Both the position numbers and the translations under genes were made by a program. DNA of 64,000 nucleotides, taken from NCBI GenBank assembly GCA_900544795.1, contig UQWM01000011.1:10521-74520 (forward strand), written 5' to 3'. The notes under the pieces are model-generated. The model saw nothing but the letters and a program-made list of their open reading frames with translations, ran no database searches and was not told where the DNA came from. This DNA comes from an uncultured Phascolarctobacterium sp. (lineage in GTDB: Bacteria; Bacillota; Negativicutes; Acidaminococcales; Acidaminococcaceae). Positions 43,905 through 53,797 of the stretch are shown one piece after another (position 1 is the first letter of the stretch; each line of letters starts with the position of its first letter).

Positions 43905-45038
43905 TTACGGCAAATAATCCAGCGGTTCAGTTACTTCACCGTGGATACGCACTTCAAAGTGACAATGCGGACCAGTAGACCAGCCCGTGCTGCCTGCATA
44001 AGCAATTACCTGCCCTTTGTCAACATACTGACCTTCGCTGACGGCCAGCTCCTGATTATGTCCGTACAAGGAAACCAGACCGCCGCCATGATCAATCATG
44101 ACAGCATAACCATAACCGCCCATCCAGCCGGAATAAATAATCGTACCGGAGTCAGCAGCTACGATAGGTGTGCCGTAATCACAGGCAATATCCATACCAG
44201 AATGATATCTGGTCGTACCAAAAACCGGATGTGTACGCCAACCATAGTAAGAGGTTATTTCACCTGTTACAGGCCAGATAAATTTACCAGTACCACCGCC
44301 GGTAGGCATGGAAGAACTGCGTTCAAGACTTCTTAACATGCTGGCAATATTTTCAGAGATAGCCAGCAGACGATCATAGTCTTCATCAGCCTGACGGCTG
44401 TCTTCCTCTGCTTTATACAGCAATTGAGCACGTTCTTCTTTACTTGATTCAGCCTTTTGCTGCTTTTCTTCAAGATCACTGCGCATTTTTTCAATATCAG
44501 CCATCTGTGCGTCCAGCTCTTTCTGGCGGGCTTCGATCTCAGCAGTTTCTTTCATGATAGTATCCATCATTGCCAGATCGCGGCTGATTATTTTCTGCAG
44601 TAAAAACATACGCGACGAAAAATCAGAAAAATCTTTCGCACCTAAAAGCACGTCTAGATAATTTATCTGACCGTTGATATAAATGTCGCGCAGACGCTGA
44701 CGATAAATCTTCATGCGTCCTTCCATCTTGGCTTTTTTCTCTGCCAATATCTCCTGGTTCTCATCAATCAGCGGCTGCAATTTATCACGCTTCGCTTCGA
44801 TCTCCTTGATCTCAGTCTGCAAACGATTTAATTCAGCAACGATCTCTTCCATTCTGTCACTGGCTTCTTCAGCTTCGCGACGGGCGCGTTCTTTGGCAAT
44901 TTCCATTTGCTGCATCTTCTGCTGCACGTCATCATATTCCGCTTGTTTATCGTCCAGCTCATTAGCAAAAGCCGGCAAAATCTGCATAATAGCGAATATT
45001 AATGCCAATACAACCATCAAATATTTCTTTTTTGGCAT
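43905..45038 (-). CDS. EnvC-like murein hydrolase activator (coiled coil + M23)
   Basis: 377 residues: a signal peptide (cleavage near AFA-NE, residue 25), a long coiled coil (about 28-235, rich in Glu/Lys/Gln heptads) and a C-terminal M23/LytM domain with YHSGMDIACDYGTPI and GPHCHFEVR. The metal ligands (H in RYHSGMD, D, and the HCH motif) are present, so it may itself be an active endopeptidase. It is directly downstream of ftsX. FtsEX is known to activate such coiled-coil partners at the septum. Confidence 0.93.
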   Translation of the reverse strand: MPKKKYLMVVLALIFAIMQILPAFANELDDKQAEYDDVQQKMQQMEIAKERARREAEEASDRMEEIVAELNRLQTEIKEIEAKRDKLQPLIDENQEILAEKKAKMEGRMKIYRQRLRDIYINGQINYLDVLLGAKDFSDFSSRMFLLQKIISRDLAMMDTIMKETAEIEARQKELDAQMADIEKMRSDLEEKQQKAESSKEERAQLLYKAEEDSRQADEDYDRLLAISENIASMLRSLERSSSMPTGGGTGKFIWPVTGEITSYYGWRTHPVFGTTRYHSGMDIACDYGTPIVAADSGTIIYSGWMGGYGYAVMIDHGGGLVSLYGHNQELAVSEGQYVDKGQVIAYAGSTGWSTGPHCHFEVRIHGEVTEPLDYLP

Positions 45039-45053
45039 AATAGGCCTCCGCTG

Positions 45054-45941
45054 TTAAACTTTTAAAAACTTACGCAAGGAAATATAACTGCCTGCAGCGC
45101 CGATTGCTGTTCCCGCTAAAATAATAGAAACATCTACATAAGTTAACATAGGATACGCAGGCACCATCGGCAAAAACGCCAGCGTCGCATAAATACGTGA
45201 TAAAAGCGCCGCATAAGTACTATTAATTACAAAGTTGGCAATCAGTGCCCCGAAAAATCCCAGCGTCATACCTTCCAGAATAAACGGCCAGCGAATAAAC
45301 CAGTCCGTAGCGCCAACATATTTCATAATATTTACTTCTTTACGTCTGGCAAAAACAGTCAGCCTGATCGTATTAGCAATAATAAACAGCGTTGCAAACG
45401 CAAGTAAGATAACTAACACCACACCGCCGATCCGCAATATCTTCGTCATTTGGAAAATATGCTCGACTATTTCTTGCCCAAACTTAGCCGTTTCAACGCC
45501 TTCCATTTCGTGTATCTGCGGCGCCAGCTCATTGATTCGATCTGGCCGATCTACCTGCACTTCAAAGGAGTTTGGAAAGGGATTATCCGTACCCAAAGAA
45601 TGCAGTAACTTTTCCTGCTGCCCTAAGCGTTCCTTAAATCTGGCCAAAGCTTCCTGTTTACCGACTTCAGTAACGCTGACGACACCAGGCAGATTTTCCA
45701 GAGTGTGCTTCATTTCGCCCAAATCGCCAGCCTCAACGGAATCTTCCATATAAACGGTGATCTGCACCTGACTTTCCAGATATTGAGCAAGATTATTGGT
45801 ATTGATAAAAATAAGCAAAAACATGCCCAAAACCAAGAGGGAAAGGGCTACTGTAGAAACAGACGCCAAACTCATCAGGCCATTACGCTTGATAGATTTA
45901 TAGGTTTCGCGGATAAAATATTCTTTTGTGCTAAGACTCAT
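45054..45941 (-). CDS. ftsX: Cell division protein FtsX
   Basis: 295-residue permease-like partner of FtsE. It has an N-terminal cytoplasmic stretch, membrane helices near residues 23-47, 170-195, 220-245 and 265-290, and a large extracellular loop (about 50-165) that binds the hydrolase activator. The ATG lies 11 bases inside the end of ftsE, with AAGGGG upstream. It transmits ATP hydrolysis by FtsE to the M23 protein encoded next. Confidence 0.95.
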   Translation of the reverse strand: MSLSTKEYFIRETYKSIKRNGLMSLASVSTVALSLLVLGMFLLIFINTNNLAQYLESQVQITVYMEDSVEAGDLGEMKHTLENLPGVVSVTEVGKQEALARFKERLGQQEKLLHSLGTDNPFPNSFEVQVDRPDRINELAPQIHEMEGVETAKFGQEIVEHIFQMTKILRIGGVVLVILLAFATLFIIANTIRLTVFARRKEVNIMKYVGATDWFIRWPFILEGMTLGFFGALIANFVINSTYAALLSRIYATLAFLPMVPAYPMLTYVDVSIILAGTAIGAAGSYISLRKFLKV

Positions 45942-46617
45942 AACCGTATACCCCTTTTAAATCATCACGAACGATGGAACCTTTTTCAATGGCAATAACA
46001 CGTTTTTCCATATTATCAACGATTTCTTTATCATGGGTAGCCATAACGATAGTCGTACCACTTTCATTAATCTCACTGAAAATACGCATTATATCCCAGC
46101 TTGTCTCAGGGTCAAGGTTACCAGTAGGCTCATCGGCGATCACCATCAACGGATCATTAACGATAGCACGGGCAATAGCTATACGTTGCTGCTCGCCGCC
46201 TGAAAGCTCGGTTGGGTAAGAGTTAGCCCGTTTACGCAAGCCAACCAAATCCAATACGCTCATTACACGGCGTTTTATCTTACGGTAGGGAGTCTCAATA
46301 ACCTGCATTGCGAAAGCTACATTATCATAAACCGTACGGTCGGGCAATAAACGGTAATCCTGAAAAATGATACCTAACTGCCTGCGCAAATAAGGAATTT
46401 CTTTTTCCTGTAAATCCAATAAATCCACGCCGTTAACATAAATATTCCCGGTGGTAGGAATAACTTCGCGAAACAGCATTTTGATAAAAGTTGATTTACC
46501 AGCGCCGCTGGGCCCTACAACAAAAACGAATTCACCCGGCTGGATGTGGATATTAACATCACGCAGCGCTACGGAACCGCTTGGATATGTTTTACTGACA
46601 TCAGTCATTAAAAGCAT
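45931..46617 (-). CDS. ftsE: Cell division ATP-binding protein FtsE
   Basis: 228-residue ABC ATPase, the standard FtsE length. Walker A VVGPSGAGKST, Q-loop FQDYRLLPDRTVYDNV, signature ELSGGEQQR, Walker B VIADEPTGNLDPET and the H-loop MATHDKE are all present. I start at ATG 46617, with GGGAG 8 bases upstream; ten extra upstream codons are unlikely. It is first in the ftsE-ftsX-M23-ctpA block. Confidence 0.96.
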   Translation of the reverse strand: MLLMTDVSKTYPSGSVALRDVNIHIQPGEFVFVVGPSGAGKSTFIKMLFREVIPTTGNIYVNGVDLLDLQEKEIPYLRRQLGIIFQDYRLLPDRTVYDNVAFAMQVIETPYRKIKRRVMSVLDLVGLRKRANSYPTELSGGEQQRIAIARAIVNDPLMVIADEPTGNLDPETSWDIMRIFSEINESGTTIVMATHDKEIVDNMEKRVIAIEKGSIVRDDLKGVYGYES

Positions 46618-46685
46618 GGTGAAAGCTCCCTCCTTTTCAACACTCAACCCTTAAATCAGTCTTTATCATCACGATAAACTTAGCT

Positions 46686-47789
46686 TTATCGTTTTTCTGC
46701 AACCTCATTTAACAAGGCGAAAGCTTTATCAGAATTGATCTGCGCTTTCTGCCGCAAGTTCTCAATGTTTTCATTTTGCTTGAGCGGTATTTTCTGCCAG
46801 CTGTCTACAGCCGCTTGAACGACATTAGCGGCGTCAATTTTTTCTACAGTGCCAACAGGCTTCTCGCCGATCGCGTTGACGAAGCTGTCTACCTTCGGAT
46901 CATAAGAAACAGCCAGTAACGGAGTTTGCATTACTGCTGCAAAAACCAGTGCATGTAAACGCATACCTATTAAAAGGTCAAAATTACCTATGATTGATAA
47001 AAATTCTTCTGTGTTATACTTTCCGTTCAACAAGAAAATATCTTTTTGGCACATTAGTGCCTTACGCAGCTTCTCGCAGGCCTTTACATCTACTGAATAC
47101 TGCAGTGGCAGCAATACCAACTGCGCTCCGTAAAGCTGCTGTAACTTAGATGCAGCTTCTGCCAAAACCTGAAAACATTTACTGTCACCAGACCACGGTC
47201 TTACCGAAATACCAATCACCGGCTTCGACAGATCAAGGCCTGACTGTGTCAGCAAATCGCTGCCACTGCCCTTGTCCTCAGGCGTTAGTGAAAGCACTGA
47301 ATCAGCAGTAACTATCACTTTATCCTGAGCTACTCCCATTTCCAGGAGTTCCCCCGCCGACTCCTTATCCCTGACTGTAATCAAATCCGCTTTGCTACAG
47401 ACAAAACTTGTCAATCGCCGGGCCCATTTTGCTCTGATTGGGCCAATGCCTTGAGCAAAAAGCATTACTTTTTTACCAAGCATTTTTCCCAAAATGATAA
47501 TACCCAGATAGTAGCACAAACTACGTTGACTGGTTACATCCTGAAGCAAACTTCCGCCGCCTGAAAGAACCAGTTCAGTATCATTCATAGCACGAATGAT
47601 ACTGAAAGGATTAAAGCGGTATACACTGCGCACTTGGTGTTTAGAGGCAGTATCTTCCGGGTTACCCGACAATACGGTCAACTCTACGTTTTCTTCCACC
47701 TGACGCAGCGATTCTATAATAGCAGTAAGCATCGCTTCATCACCGGCGTTGGCAAAACCATAGTAACCGGAAATCAAAATTCTACTCAT
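46686..47789 (-). CDS. csaB: Polysaccharide pyruvyl transferase CsaB
   Basis: 367-residue GT-B-like enzyme adding pyruvate ketals to secondary cell-wall polymer, the receptor for SLH-domain proteins. SGYYGFANAGDEAML at the N-terminus, the central AQGIGPI and a C-terminal GMRLHALVFAAV follow known CsaB proteins. It overlaps the DUF5693 gene by 8 bases, a pairing common in Firmicutes, so the two products probably act in the same wall pathway. Confidence 0.92.
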   Translation of the reverse strand: MSRILISGYYGFANAGDEAMLTAIIESLRQVEENVELTVLSGNPEDTASKHQVRSVYRFNPFSIIRAMNDTELVLSGGGSLLQDVTSQRSLCYYLGIIILGKMLGKKVMLFAQGIGPIRAKWARRLTSFVCSKADLITVRDKESAGELLEMGVAQDKVIVTADSVLSLTPEDKGSGSDLLTQSGLDLSKPVIGISVRPWSGDSKCFQVLAEAASKLQQLYGAQLVLLPLQYSVDVKACEKLRKALMCQKDIFLLNGKYNTEEFLSIIGNFDLLIGMRLHALVFAAVMQTPLLAVSYDPKVDSFVNAIGEKPVGTVEKIDAANVVQAAVDSWQKIPLKQNENIENLRQKAQINSDKAFALLNEVAEKR

Positions 47790-49884
47790 GCTCTAAGAAT
47801 CTCCTTTGCCATTTCTGCACGTAAGGCAGCAGGATAGAAACGACTATAATCGCAACGATACCTAAAACAACACCCAATAAATAACCGTCAACAGCGCGAA
47901 TGAAACTCATCATCACCGGGGTTCTCATGTGGGCGAAAGTCTGTACTAATGAGCCCTGGCCTATGGTGGCACCTACGACTAAAAGCATTTGCCACAGGCG
48001 AGGCGCTTGCTTATAGGCAGCATATGCAGCTAAATAAAAAGCCGGATGTCCGATCATGAACTCTTTTTCACGTGGCCGTGCATACATGACCTGTTCTAAA
48101 AAAAGTCGCATTTTGATCTCTAACGCCGGTACGGGAACGCCGGCAGTATGACCGCTGCGCCCTACAAAAATATAAGCAACAAAGGCCAACGCGCCTAAAA
48201 AAGCAACATGTTTAACAGTTATCGCCGTGCTGAAAAAGTTCCGCAGATGTATAGCCAAGTTACCGACCTGGCCTTTGCTGAGTACGTTAAACCTTTGCAT
48301 ATACCACAGGGAGATCAACAACACAGGCAGGATAAACGTTAATTTTACGCCTTTATAAATATTTATTTCCAGGAAAAAACGGCTGTCACCTAAAATTGCC
48401 GCTACAAAAGAGGCACCGATCAGCGACAATACAACGGCTAACGCCAACTGCCATGTAGCATTGACAATAATAGCCAGCGTGCTTTGCAATGTTTTTTTAC
48501 AAGTATGCCAAAGCTCTACTATCACCGTCATCGAAAGTACTGGAAAAACAGTAGCAGCAAGCAAAGCCAATAATTGCCTTGTCAATACACCGCCAAATTT
48601 CATAAGAGTGATGCTTGCTACAGCACCGCCGACCAACAAAAGTATATATTGGGCTTTTTTACTGATATTAACCAAAAGCGACAAATACATGATCCCGCCT
48701 GCCAAAATAGCGAATGCTAAAGGCACGAACCAAATACGATCAGGGAAATAGGCAGCGAACTTACCATCAGCAGTGTTTCGGGTAAATACGCCTGCCGGTC
48801 CCAGTTTATAACCCCTGCCCTGTACAGATGCCGCTATTTTAGAAACGTAATCCAAATTCAACGCCAATATATCCTGGCCTTCCTGAGGGATCATAAAAGG
48901 CTTGATATAGTTGATGCGGATATTGCGTTCTTCATCTGTTAACGCCCAGCGCCGCAGCGCTTCCGGCATTTTTATTTTTCTCTGTTCAGCCTTATCTATG
49001 ATATATGTCCGGGCGACCCGGTAATCCATATGCTCCGCCAAAGAAAAATTGCCGTCCATCGGTGCGAACTGAAGCTGTGTATAATGCTCCACCATGCCGA
49101 AGGTCATATTCTGCTTTTTCAGTTTATGAGCCATGTAGGCAATGTAATCTGGATATCCTACGACCTCCCGTCCACAGCCTATGTAGCCTGTAACGTTCGC
49201 GCCGGATTTATCGATCCGTCGGAAAATACTTCTGATTTGATCGTAATCATTAGGCAAATAATTCATAGGACGCACGATAACATTAAAACCAAAAGCTTTT
49301 GCTTTCCGCATTTCTTCCGTTGAAAGCCCCAGCGGAGCCTGCATCACACCTGGTTTAGTATCGTAGTTTTCTTCGGTGATCACCATGGGGTTACCGACAA
49401 TTTCAATTATCTGTGGCTCATTATTAACGATTCGCAACCGCTCTTTGCCATAACGCAGATAAAGATCTTCAACAACCTCTGTCAAAACATCATATGATGT
49501 ACCAACCGTCACATAGACAGCATTAGGCACTACTATCCCTTCAGCCAAAACAGGGGCAAACTTGCCTCCGTCACCGCCTAGAGCGGCGCCTTTCAGCAGC
49601 TCTTCACCGGTTACAGCAACAATCGATCCGTTATTATTCAACTTCTCTAAAGAAGTGTCAAACACGACGAGGCTTGTAATTCCGGCTTTCTTGAATTTTG
49701 CCAGCACATCGTCTAAGGCAAAGCCTTCCCAATTGGCTAAATGTTCGAGCCCTTCATATTCCATTGCCATCTCAACAGTATCATTGCGCTGTTCTATCTC
49801 ATAGCGTTGATAATTCAACCATAATGAAACAACTAGCCCTATAGCTATTATCGCAACAAGTACCGGGTTATAACGGCTTTTCAT
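47782..49884 (-). CDS. DUF5693 membrane protein
   Basis: 700 residues. One N-terminal helix (about 6-22) is followed by an extracytoplasmic domain of about 380 residues (FDTSLEKLNNNGSI ... GYIGCGREVVGYPDYIAYMA). Then come about eight to nine membrane helices in the C-terminal half. The function is unknown; the soluble part looks TIM-barrel-like, but this is a guess. ATG 49884 has GGTGGAG upstream. Conserved coupling with csaB points to cell-wall polymer modification or export. Confidence 0.85.
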   Translation of the reverse strand: MKSRYNPVLVAIIAIGLVVSLWLNYQRYEIEQRNDTVEMAMEYEGLEHLANWEGFALDDVLAKFKKAGITSLVVFDTSLEKLNNNGSIVAVTGEELLKGAALGGDGGKFAPVLAEGIVVPNAVYVTVGTSYDVLTEVVEDLYLRYGKERLRIVNNEPQIIEIVGNPMVITEENYDTKPGVMQAPLGLSTEEMRKAKAFGFNVIVRPMNYLPNDYDQIRSIFRRIDKSGANVTGYIGCGREVVGYPDYIAYMAHKLKKQNMTFGMVEHYTQLQFAPMDGNFSLAEHMDYRVARTYIIDKAEQRKIKMPEALRRWALTDEERNIRINYIKPFMIPQEGQDILALNLDYVSKIAASVQGRGYKLGPAGVFTRNTADGKFAAYFPDRIWFVPLAFAILAGGIMYLSLLVNISKKAQYILLLVGGAVASITLMKFGGVLTRQLLALLAATVFPVLSMTVIVELWHTCKKTLQSTLAIIVNATWQLALAVVLSLIGASFVAAILGDSRFFLEINIYKGVKLTFILPVLLISLWYMQRFNVLSKGQVGNLAIHLRNFFSTAITVKHVAFLGALAFVAYIFVGRSGHTAGVPVPALEIKMRLFLEQVMYARPREKEFMIGHPAFYLAAYAAYKQAPRLWQMLLVVGATIGQGSLVQTFAHMRTPVMMSFIRAVDGYLLGVVLGIVAIIVVSILLPYVQKWQRRFLEHE

Positions 49885-49923
49885 CAGCTGATCTCCACCT
49901 AATTTTAAATTTCTCCACAGCAA

Positions 49924-51031
49924 TTACAGTTTCTTTTGTTGACTGCGTAAATACGCCTCAACAAACATTTCCAGCCCACCGTCCATTACTGCCTGCACAT
50001 TTCCTGTTTCAGCACCTGTACGATGATCTTTTACCAGCTTATACGGCTGAAAAACATACGAACGTATTTGGCTGCCCCATTCTATTTCCTGGTAGTCACC
50101 GGCAATATCATTTTTCAGGGCGTCCTGCTTAGCGCGTTCATATTCATATAACTTTGCACGCAGCAGCTGCATACAGCGTTCCCTGTTCTGGATCTGTGAA
50201 CGCTGAGTCTGACATTGCACAATAATACCGGTAGGAAGATGTGTCATCCGCACAGCGGAACTGGTTTTATTTACGTGCTGACCACCGGCACCGCTGGCGC
50301 GGTAAGTGTCAACTTTTAAATCAGCGGGATTAATATCGATTTCTACACTATCATCAAGTTCCGGCATAACGTCTATCGCCGCAAAAGAAGTATGGCGACG
50401 GGCATTAGCGTCAAACGGCGATATTCGCACTAATCTGTGCACGCCTTTTTCACTGCGCAGATAACCATAAGCATTATGCCCGTTGATTTGCAGCGTCGCA
50501 CTTTTGACTCCGGCTTCGTCACCGGGCAGATAATCAAGCATTTCCACAGTGTAGCCTTCGCGTTCAGCAAAACGAGTAAACATCCGCAGCAGCATCGAAG
50601 TCCAGTCCTGAGCTTCAGTGCCGCCTGCACCAGCATGCAGGGTAAGGATAGCGTTATTTGCATCATATTCGCCATTTAAAAGCATTCCCAACTCCAGATG
50701 TTCCACATCTGTACGGATAGCAGCCAAGGATTCTTCCATCTCAGGCAGCAGGCTGTCGTCATGCTCTTCCATCGCCAGCTCACACAAAACTTCTAAATCA
50801 TCGACCCTTGTTTCCAAAGAACGAAAGATACCAACTTCCTCTTTCAACTGTGTGACGGCCTGAGCCGTTTTCTGCGCCGCTTCCGGTTTATCCCAAAACT
50901 CAGGCGCACCCATTTTATGTTCTAATTCAGCAATGCGGTCTTCTTTGACAGCTACGTCAAAGAGATCCCCTCATTTCCTCTAGTTTCTGTTTTAAAGCTG
51001 CAATTTCAGGTTTGTATTCCTCGATCAGCAC
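49924..51031 (-). CDS. prfB: Peptide chain release factor 2 (programmed +1 frameshift)
   Basis: RF2 recognises UGA and UAA stop codons. The first 24 codons run from GTG 51031 (GTG 51040 is an alternative) to an in-frame TGA at 50959-50957. Translation must shift +1 there to enter the main frame, which runs from GAC 50958 to 49924. The product is about 368 residues, with the GGQ loop (ASGAGGQHVNKTSSAVR) and the codon-recognition SPF tripeptide (VRISPFDANARR). Low RF2 favours the shift, so the gene regulates itself. secA lies upstream. Confidence 0.94.
50956..50971 (-). promoter_or_regulatory. prfB programmed frameshift site
   Basis: AGGGGATCTCTTTGAC on the minus strand. A Shine-Dalgarno-like AGGGG sits 3 bases before CTT TGA C, the same arrangement as in E. 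coli prfB. Confidence 0.95.
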
Positions 51032-51060
51032 TAACTTCACATCCTCTCTTAAATAACACC

Positions 51061-51093
51061 AGTAAAGTTGAAACTTTAAGTTTCAACTTTACT
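51061..51093. repeat. Perfect 15-base inverted repeat between secA and prfB
   Basis: AGTAAAGTTGAAACT and its exact complement flank TTA. No T tract follows on the minus strand, so it is not a standard terminator, although a stable hairpin would form in the secA-prfB transcript 30 bases before the prfB start. Confidence 0.7.
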
Positions 51094-51123
51094 GTAAGAC
51101 AATACCAACTTCATTTTTCGGTT

Positions 51124-53646
51124 TTATTGATCCTGACCACAGCAGTTTTTGTATTTTTTACCGCTGCCGCACGGACAGAGATCATTACGTCCAATAGTTT
51201 CACCTTTGACTACCGGCTGTTTTTTTACATCGTCATCTTCGCCCGGATTATTGGTAGAAGCATTTTCCAAACGATTCTCTACCTTAGGCTGCGAAACTAC
51301 ATTGACGCGATAAATATAACGAACCACATCGTCCTGTATCGCATCGATCATAGCCTGGAACATATCATAAGCTTCAAACTTATATTCAACCAAAGGATCT
51401 TTTTGTCCATAAGCGCGTAAGCCTACGCCTTCACGCAACAGGTCCATAGAATCCAAGTGTTCCATCCAGTGGTTATCAACAACTTTCAGCATGACCAGAT
51501 TTTCCAGTTCACGCATCAATTCAGGACTGATAGCGTCTTCACGTTCTGTGTAATGTTCATCAGCTACTTTATACAAATATTCTTCCAGCTCTTCACGGCT
51601 CAGGTTCTGCAAATAATCCATCTGCAATAATCCTGTCGGAGCATAAAATTCTTCGGCATAAGCGATCAGCGCCTGCAGATCCCAATCCTCCGAATAAACT
51701 TCCGGCGGAGCATACATGGCCATAGTACGGTCTACTACCTTATGCACCATTTCCATAATGGTATCGCGAAGGTTTTCCTGCTGCAGGATTTTTTTACGCT
51801 GAGCATAAATAACTTCGCGCTGCTGGTTCATAACATCGTCATACTCCAGAACCTGTTTACGAATAGCAAAGTTTCTGGCCTCAACTTTTTTCTGAGCAGA
51901 TTCAATGGAACGTGTTACCAGTTTATGTTCAATAGGCTCGTCTTCTTCCATACCCAATTTATCCATGATACTGGAAATATTATCCGAACCAAACAAGCGC
52001 ATCAAATCATCTTCAAGCGACAGGAAAAACTTTGAGGAACCCGGATCGCCTTGACGGGCACAGCGTCCGCGCAGCTGATTATCGATACGGCGGCTTTCAT
52101 GGCGTTCAGTACCAATGATATGCAAACCACCCAGCTCAGGCACACCTTCACCCAGTACAATATCCGTACCACGGCCTGCCATATTTGTAGCAATGGTTAC
52201 TGCTCCGTACTGGCCTGCTCCGGCAATGATCTCAGCCTCTTTTTCGTGATATTTAGCATTCAAAACATTATGCGGGATACCGCGGCGTTTAAGCATAGCC
52301 GACAGCTCCTCAGACTGTGCGATGGAAGTGGTGCCAACCAAAACAGGGCGGCCTGATTTATGACATTCTTCGATCTCATTAACAGCCGCTTTATATTTAG
52401 CGCGCTTGGTCTTCAAAATAACATCAGGATAATCCACACGAACCATCGGTTTGTTGGTCGGAATAACGACAACGTCTAAACCGTAAATTTTTTGGAACTC
52501 CTGTTCTTCCGTTTTAGCGGTACCGGTCATACCGGAAAGCTTTTCATACATACGGAAATAGTTCTGGAAGGTGATCGTCGCCAAAGTCTGGCTTTCGCGC
52601 TCGACTTTAACGCCTTCTTTAGCTTCAATAGCCTGATGCAGCCCTTCCGAAAAACGGCGACCAAACATCAACCGGCCGGTAAACTCATCAACGATGATTA
52701 CTTCGCCGTCTTTTACTACATAGTCTTTATCACGATGCATGATAGCTTTTGCTTTCAACGCACACATCAACTGATGAGAAAAATCAACGCCATGCTCGGT
52801 ATCATACATATTTTCTATACCAAGCATTTTCTCTGCTTTAGCAATACCTATTTCGGTCGGTGCCACTGTCTTCATTTTTTCGTCAACGATATAATCTTCA
52901 ACTTCATCCATTTTGGCAACTACATGCGCCAATACTTTATAAAGCTCCGTCGATTTTTCGCCGGGGCCGGAAATAATAAGCGGCGTTCTGGCCTCATCGA
53001 TCAAAATACTGTCTACTTCATCGACGATACAATAATTAAGTGGTCTCTGAACCATCTGGTCTTCATCAACTACCATATTGTCACGCAGATAATCAAAACC
53101 GAATTCATTATTAGTACCATAGGTTATATCAGCCGCATAAGCAGCTTTACGGTCAGGATAATCAAGGGCATGGGCAATCAAGCCTACCGAAAGGCCCAAA
53201 AATCTAAATACACGGCCCATATCTTCGCTGTCGCGGCGCGCCAGGTATTCGTTGACGGTAACGACGTGAACGCCTTTACCGGTCAATGCATTCAAATACG
53301 CCGGTAAAGTCGCAACCAAAGTTTTGCCTTCACCAGTACGCATTTCTGCAATTTTGCCGCGGTGCAATACGCAACCGCCAACTAACTGCACGTCAAAGTG
53401 CCGCATGCCCAAAACACGTTTACCAGCTTCACGTACAACCGCAAATGCTTCCGGCAGGATATCATCCAAAGTTTCACCCTTAGACAAGCGTACTTTAAAA
53501 TCAGCTGTCTTAGCGGCCAGATTTGCAGAACTCAGTCCTACCATATCTTTTTCTAATGCATTGATTTTATCGACAATGACTCCGATCTCTTTTAATTCCT
53601 TCTCATTCGGGTCACCAAAAATTTTTTTCAATAAACCTTCGAGCAA
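51124..53646 (-). CDS. secA: Preprotein translocase ATPase SecA
   Basis: 840-residue motor that drives proteins through SecYEG. Walker A is MRTGEGKT near residue 105, the DEVDSILIDEARTPLI helicase motif follows, and NMAGRGTDI lies in the second motor domain. The C-terminal SEC-C zinc motif CPCGSGKKYKNCC binds SecB or ribosomes. The initiator is probably TTG 53646, giving MLEGLLKKIFGDPNEKEL with AAGGAG 8 bases upstream; a GTG three codons earlier overlaps the ribosome site. Order hpf-secA-prfB. Confidence 0.96.
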   Translation of the reverse strand: MLEGLLKKIFGDPNEKELKEIGVIVDKINALEKDMVGLSSANLAAKTADFKVRLSKGETLDDILPEAFAVVREAGKRVLGMRHFDVQLVGGCVLHRGKIAEMRTGEGKTLVATLPAYLNALTGKGVHVVTVNEYLARRDSEDMGRVFRFLGLSVGLIAHALDYPDRKAAYAADITYGTNNEFGFDYLRDNMVVDEDQMVQRPLNYCIVDEVDSILIDEARTPLIISGPGEKSTELYKVLAHVVAKMDEVEDYIVDEKMKTVAPTEIGIAKAEKMLGIENMYDTEHGVDFSHQLMCALKAKAIMHRDKDYVVKDGEVIIVDEFTGRLMFGRRFSEGLHQAIEAKEGVKVERESQTLATITFQNYFRMYEKLSGMTGTAKTEEQEFQKIYGLDVVVIPTNKPMVRVDYPDVILKTKRAKYKAAVNEIEECHKSGRPVLVGTTSIAQSEELSAMLKRRGIPHNVLNAKYHEKEAEIIAGAGQYGAVTIATNMAGRGTDIVLGEGVPELGGLHIIGTERHESRRIDNQLRGRCARQGDPGSSKFFLSLEDDLMRLFGSDNISSIMDKLGMEEDEPIEHKLVTRSIESAQKKVEARNFAIRKQVLEYDDVMNQQREVIYAQRKKILQQENLRDTIMEMVHKVVDRTMAMYAPPEVYSEDWDLQALIAYAEEFYAPTGLLQMDYLQNLSREELEEYLYKVADEHYTEREDAISPELMRELENLVMLKVVDNHWMEHLDSMDLLREGVGLRAYGQKDPLVEYKFEAYDMFQAMIDAIQDDVVRYIYRVNVVSQPKVENRLENASTNNPGEDDDVKKQPVVKGETIGRNDLCPCGSGKKYKNCCGQDQ

Positions 53647-53725
53647 AACAATCACTCCTTAAATTTTCACAATAAAAAAACACTATACCTAACTTAAAAT
53701 TTTAGCAGAAAAGCCTTAAAAAGTC

Positions 53726-53757
53726 AAAAAGCTCGGGGCTTTAACCCCAAGCTTTTT
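53726..53757 (-). terminator. Terminator after hpf
   Basis: 13-base arms AAAAAGCTTGGGG / CCCCGAGCTTTTT (one G-U) with a 6-base loop on the minus strand. It separates hpf from secA. Confidence 0.88.
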
Positions 53758-53797
53758 GTGAACTTTCAGTAAATTATTTTCCTATTAATATTATCGC

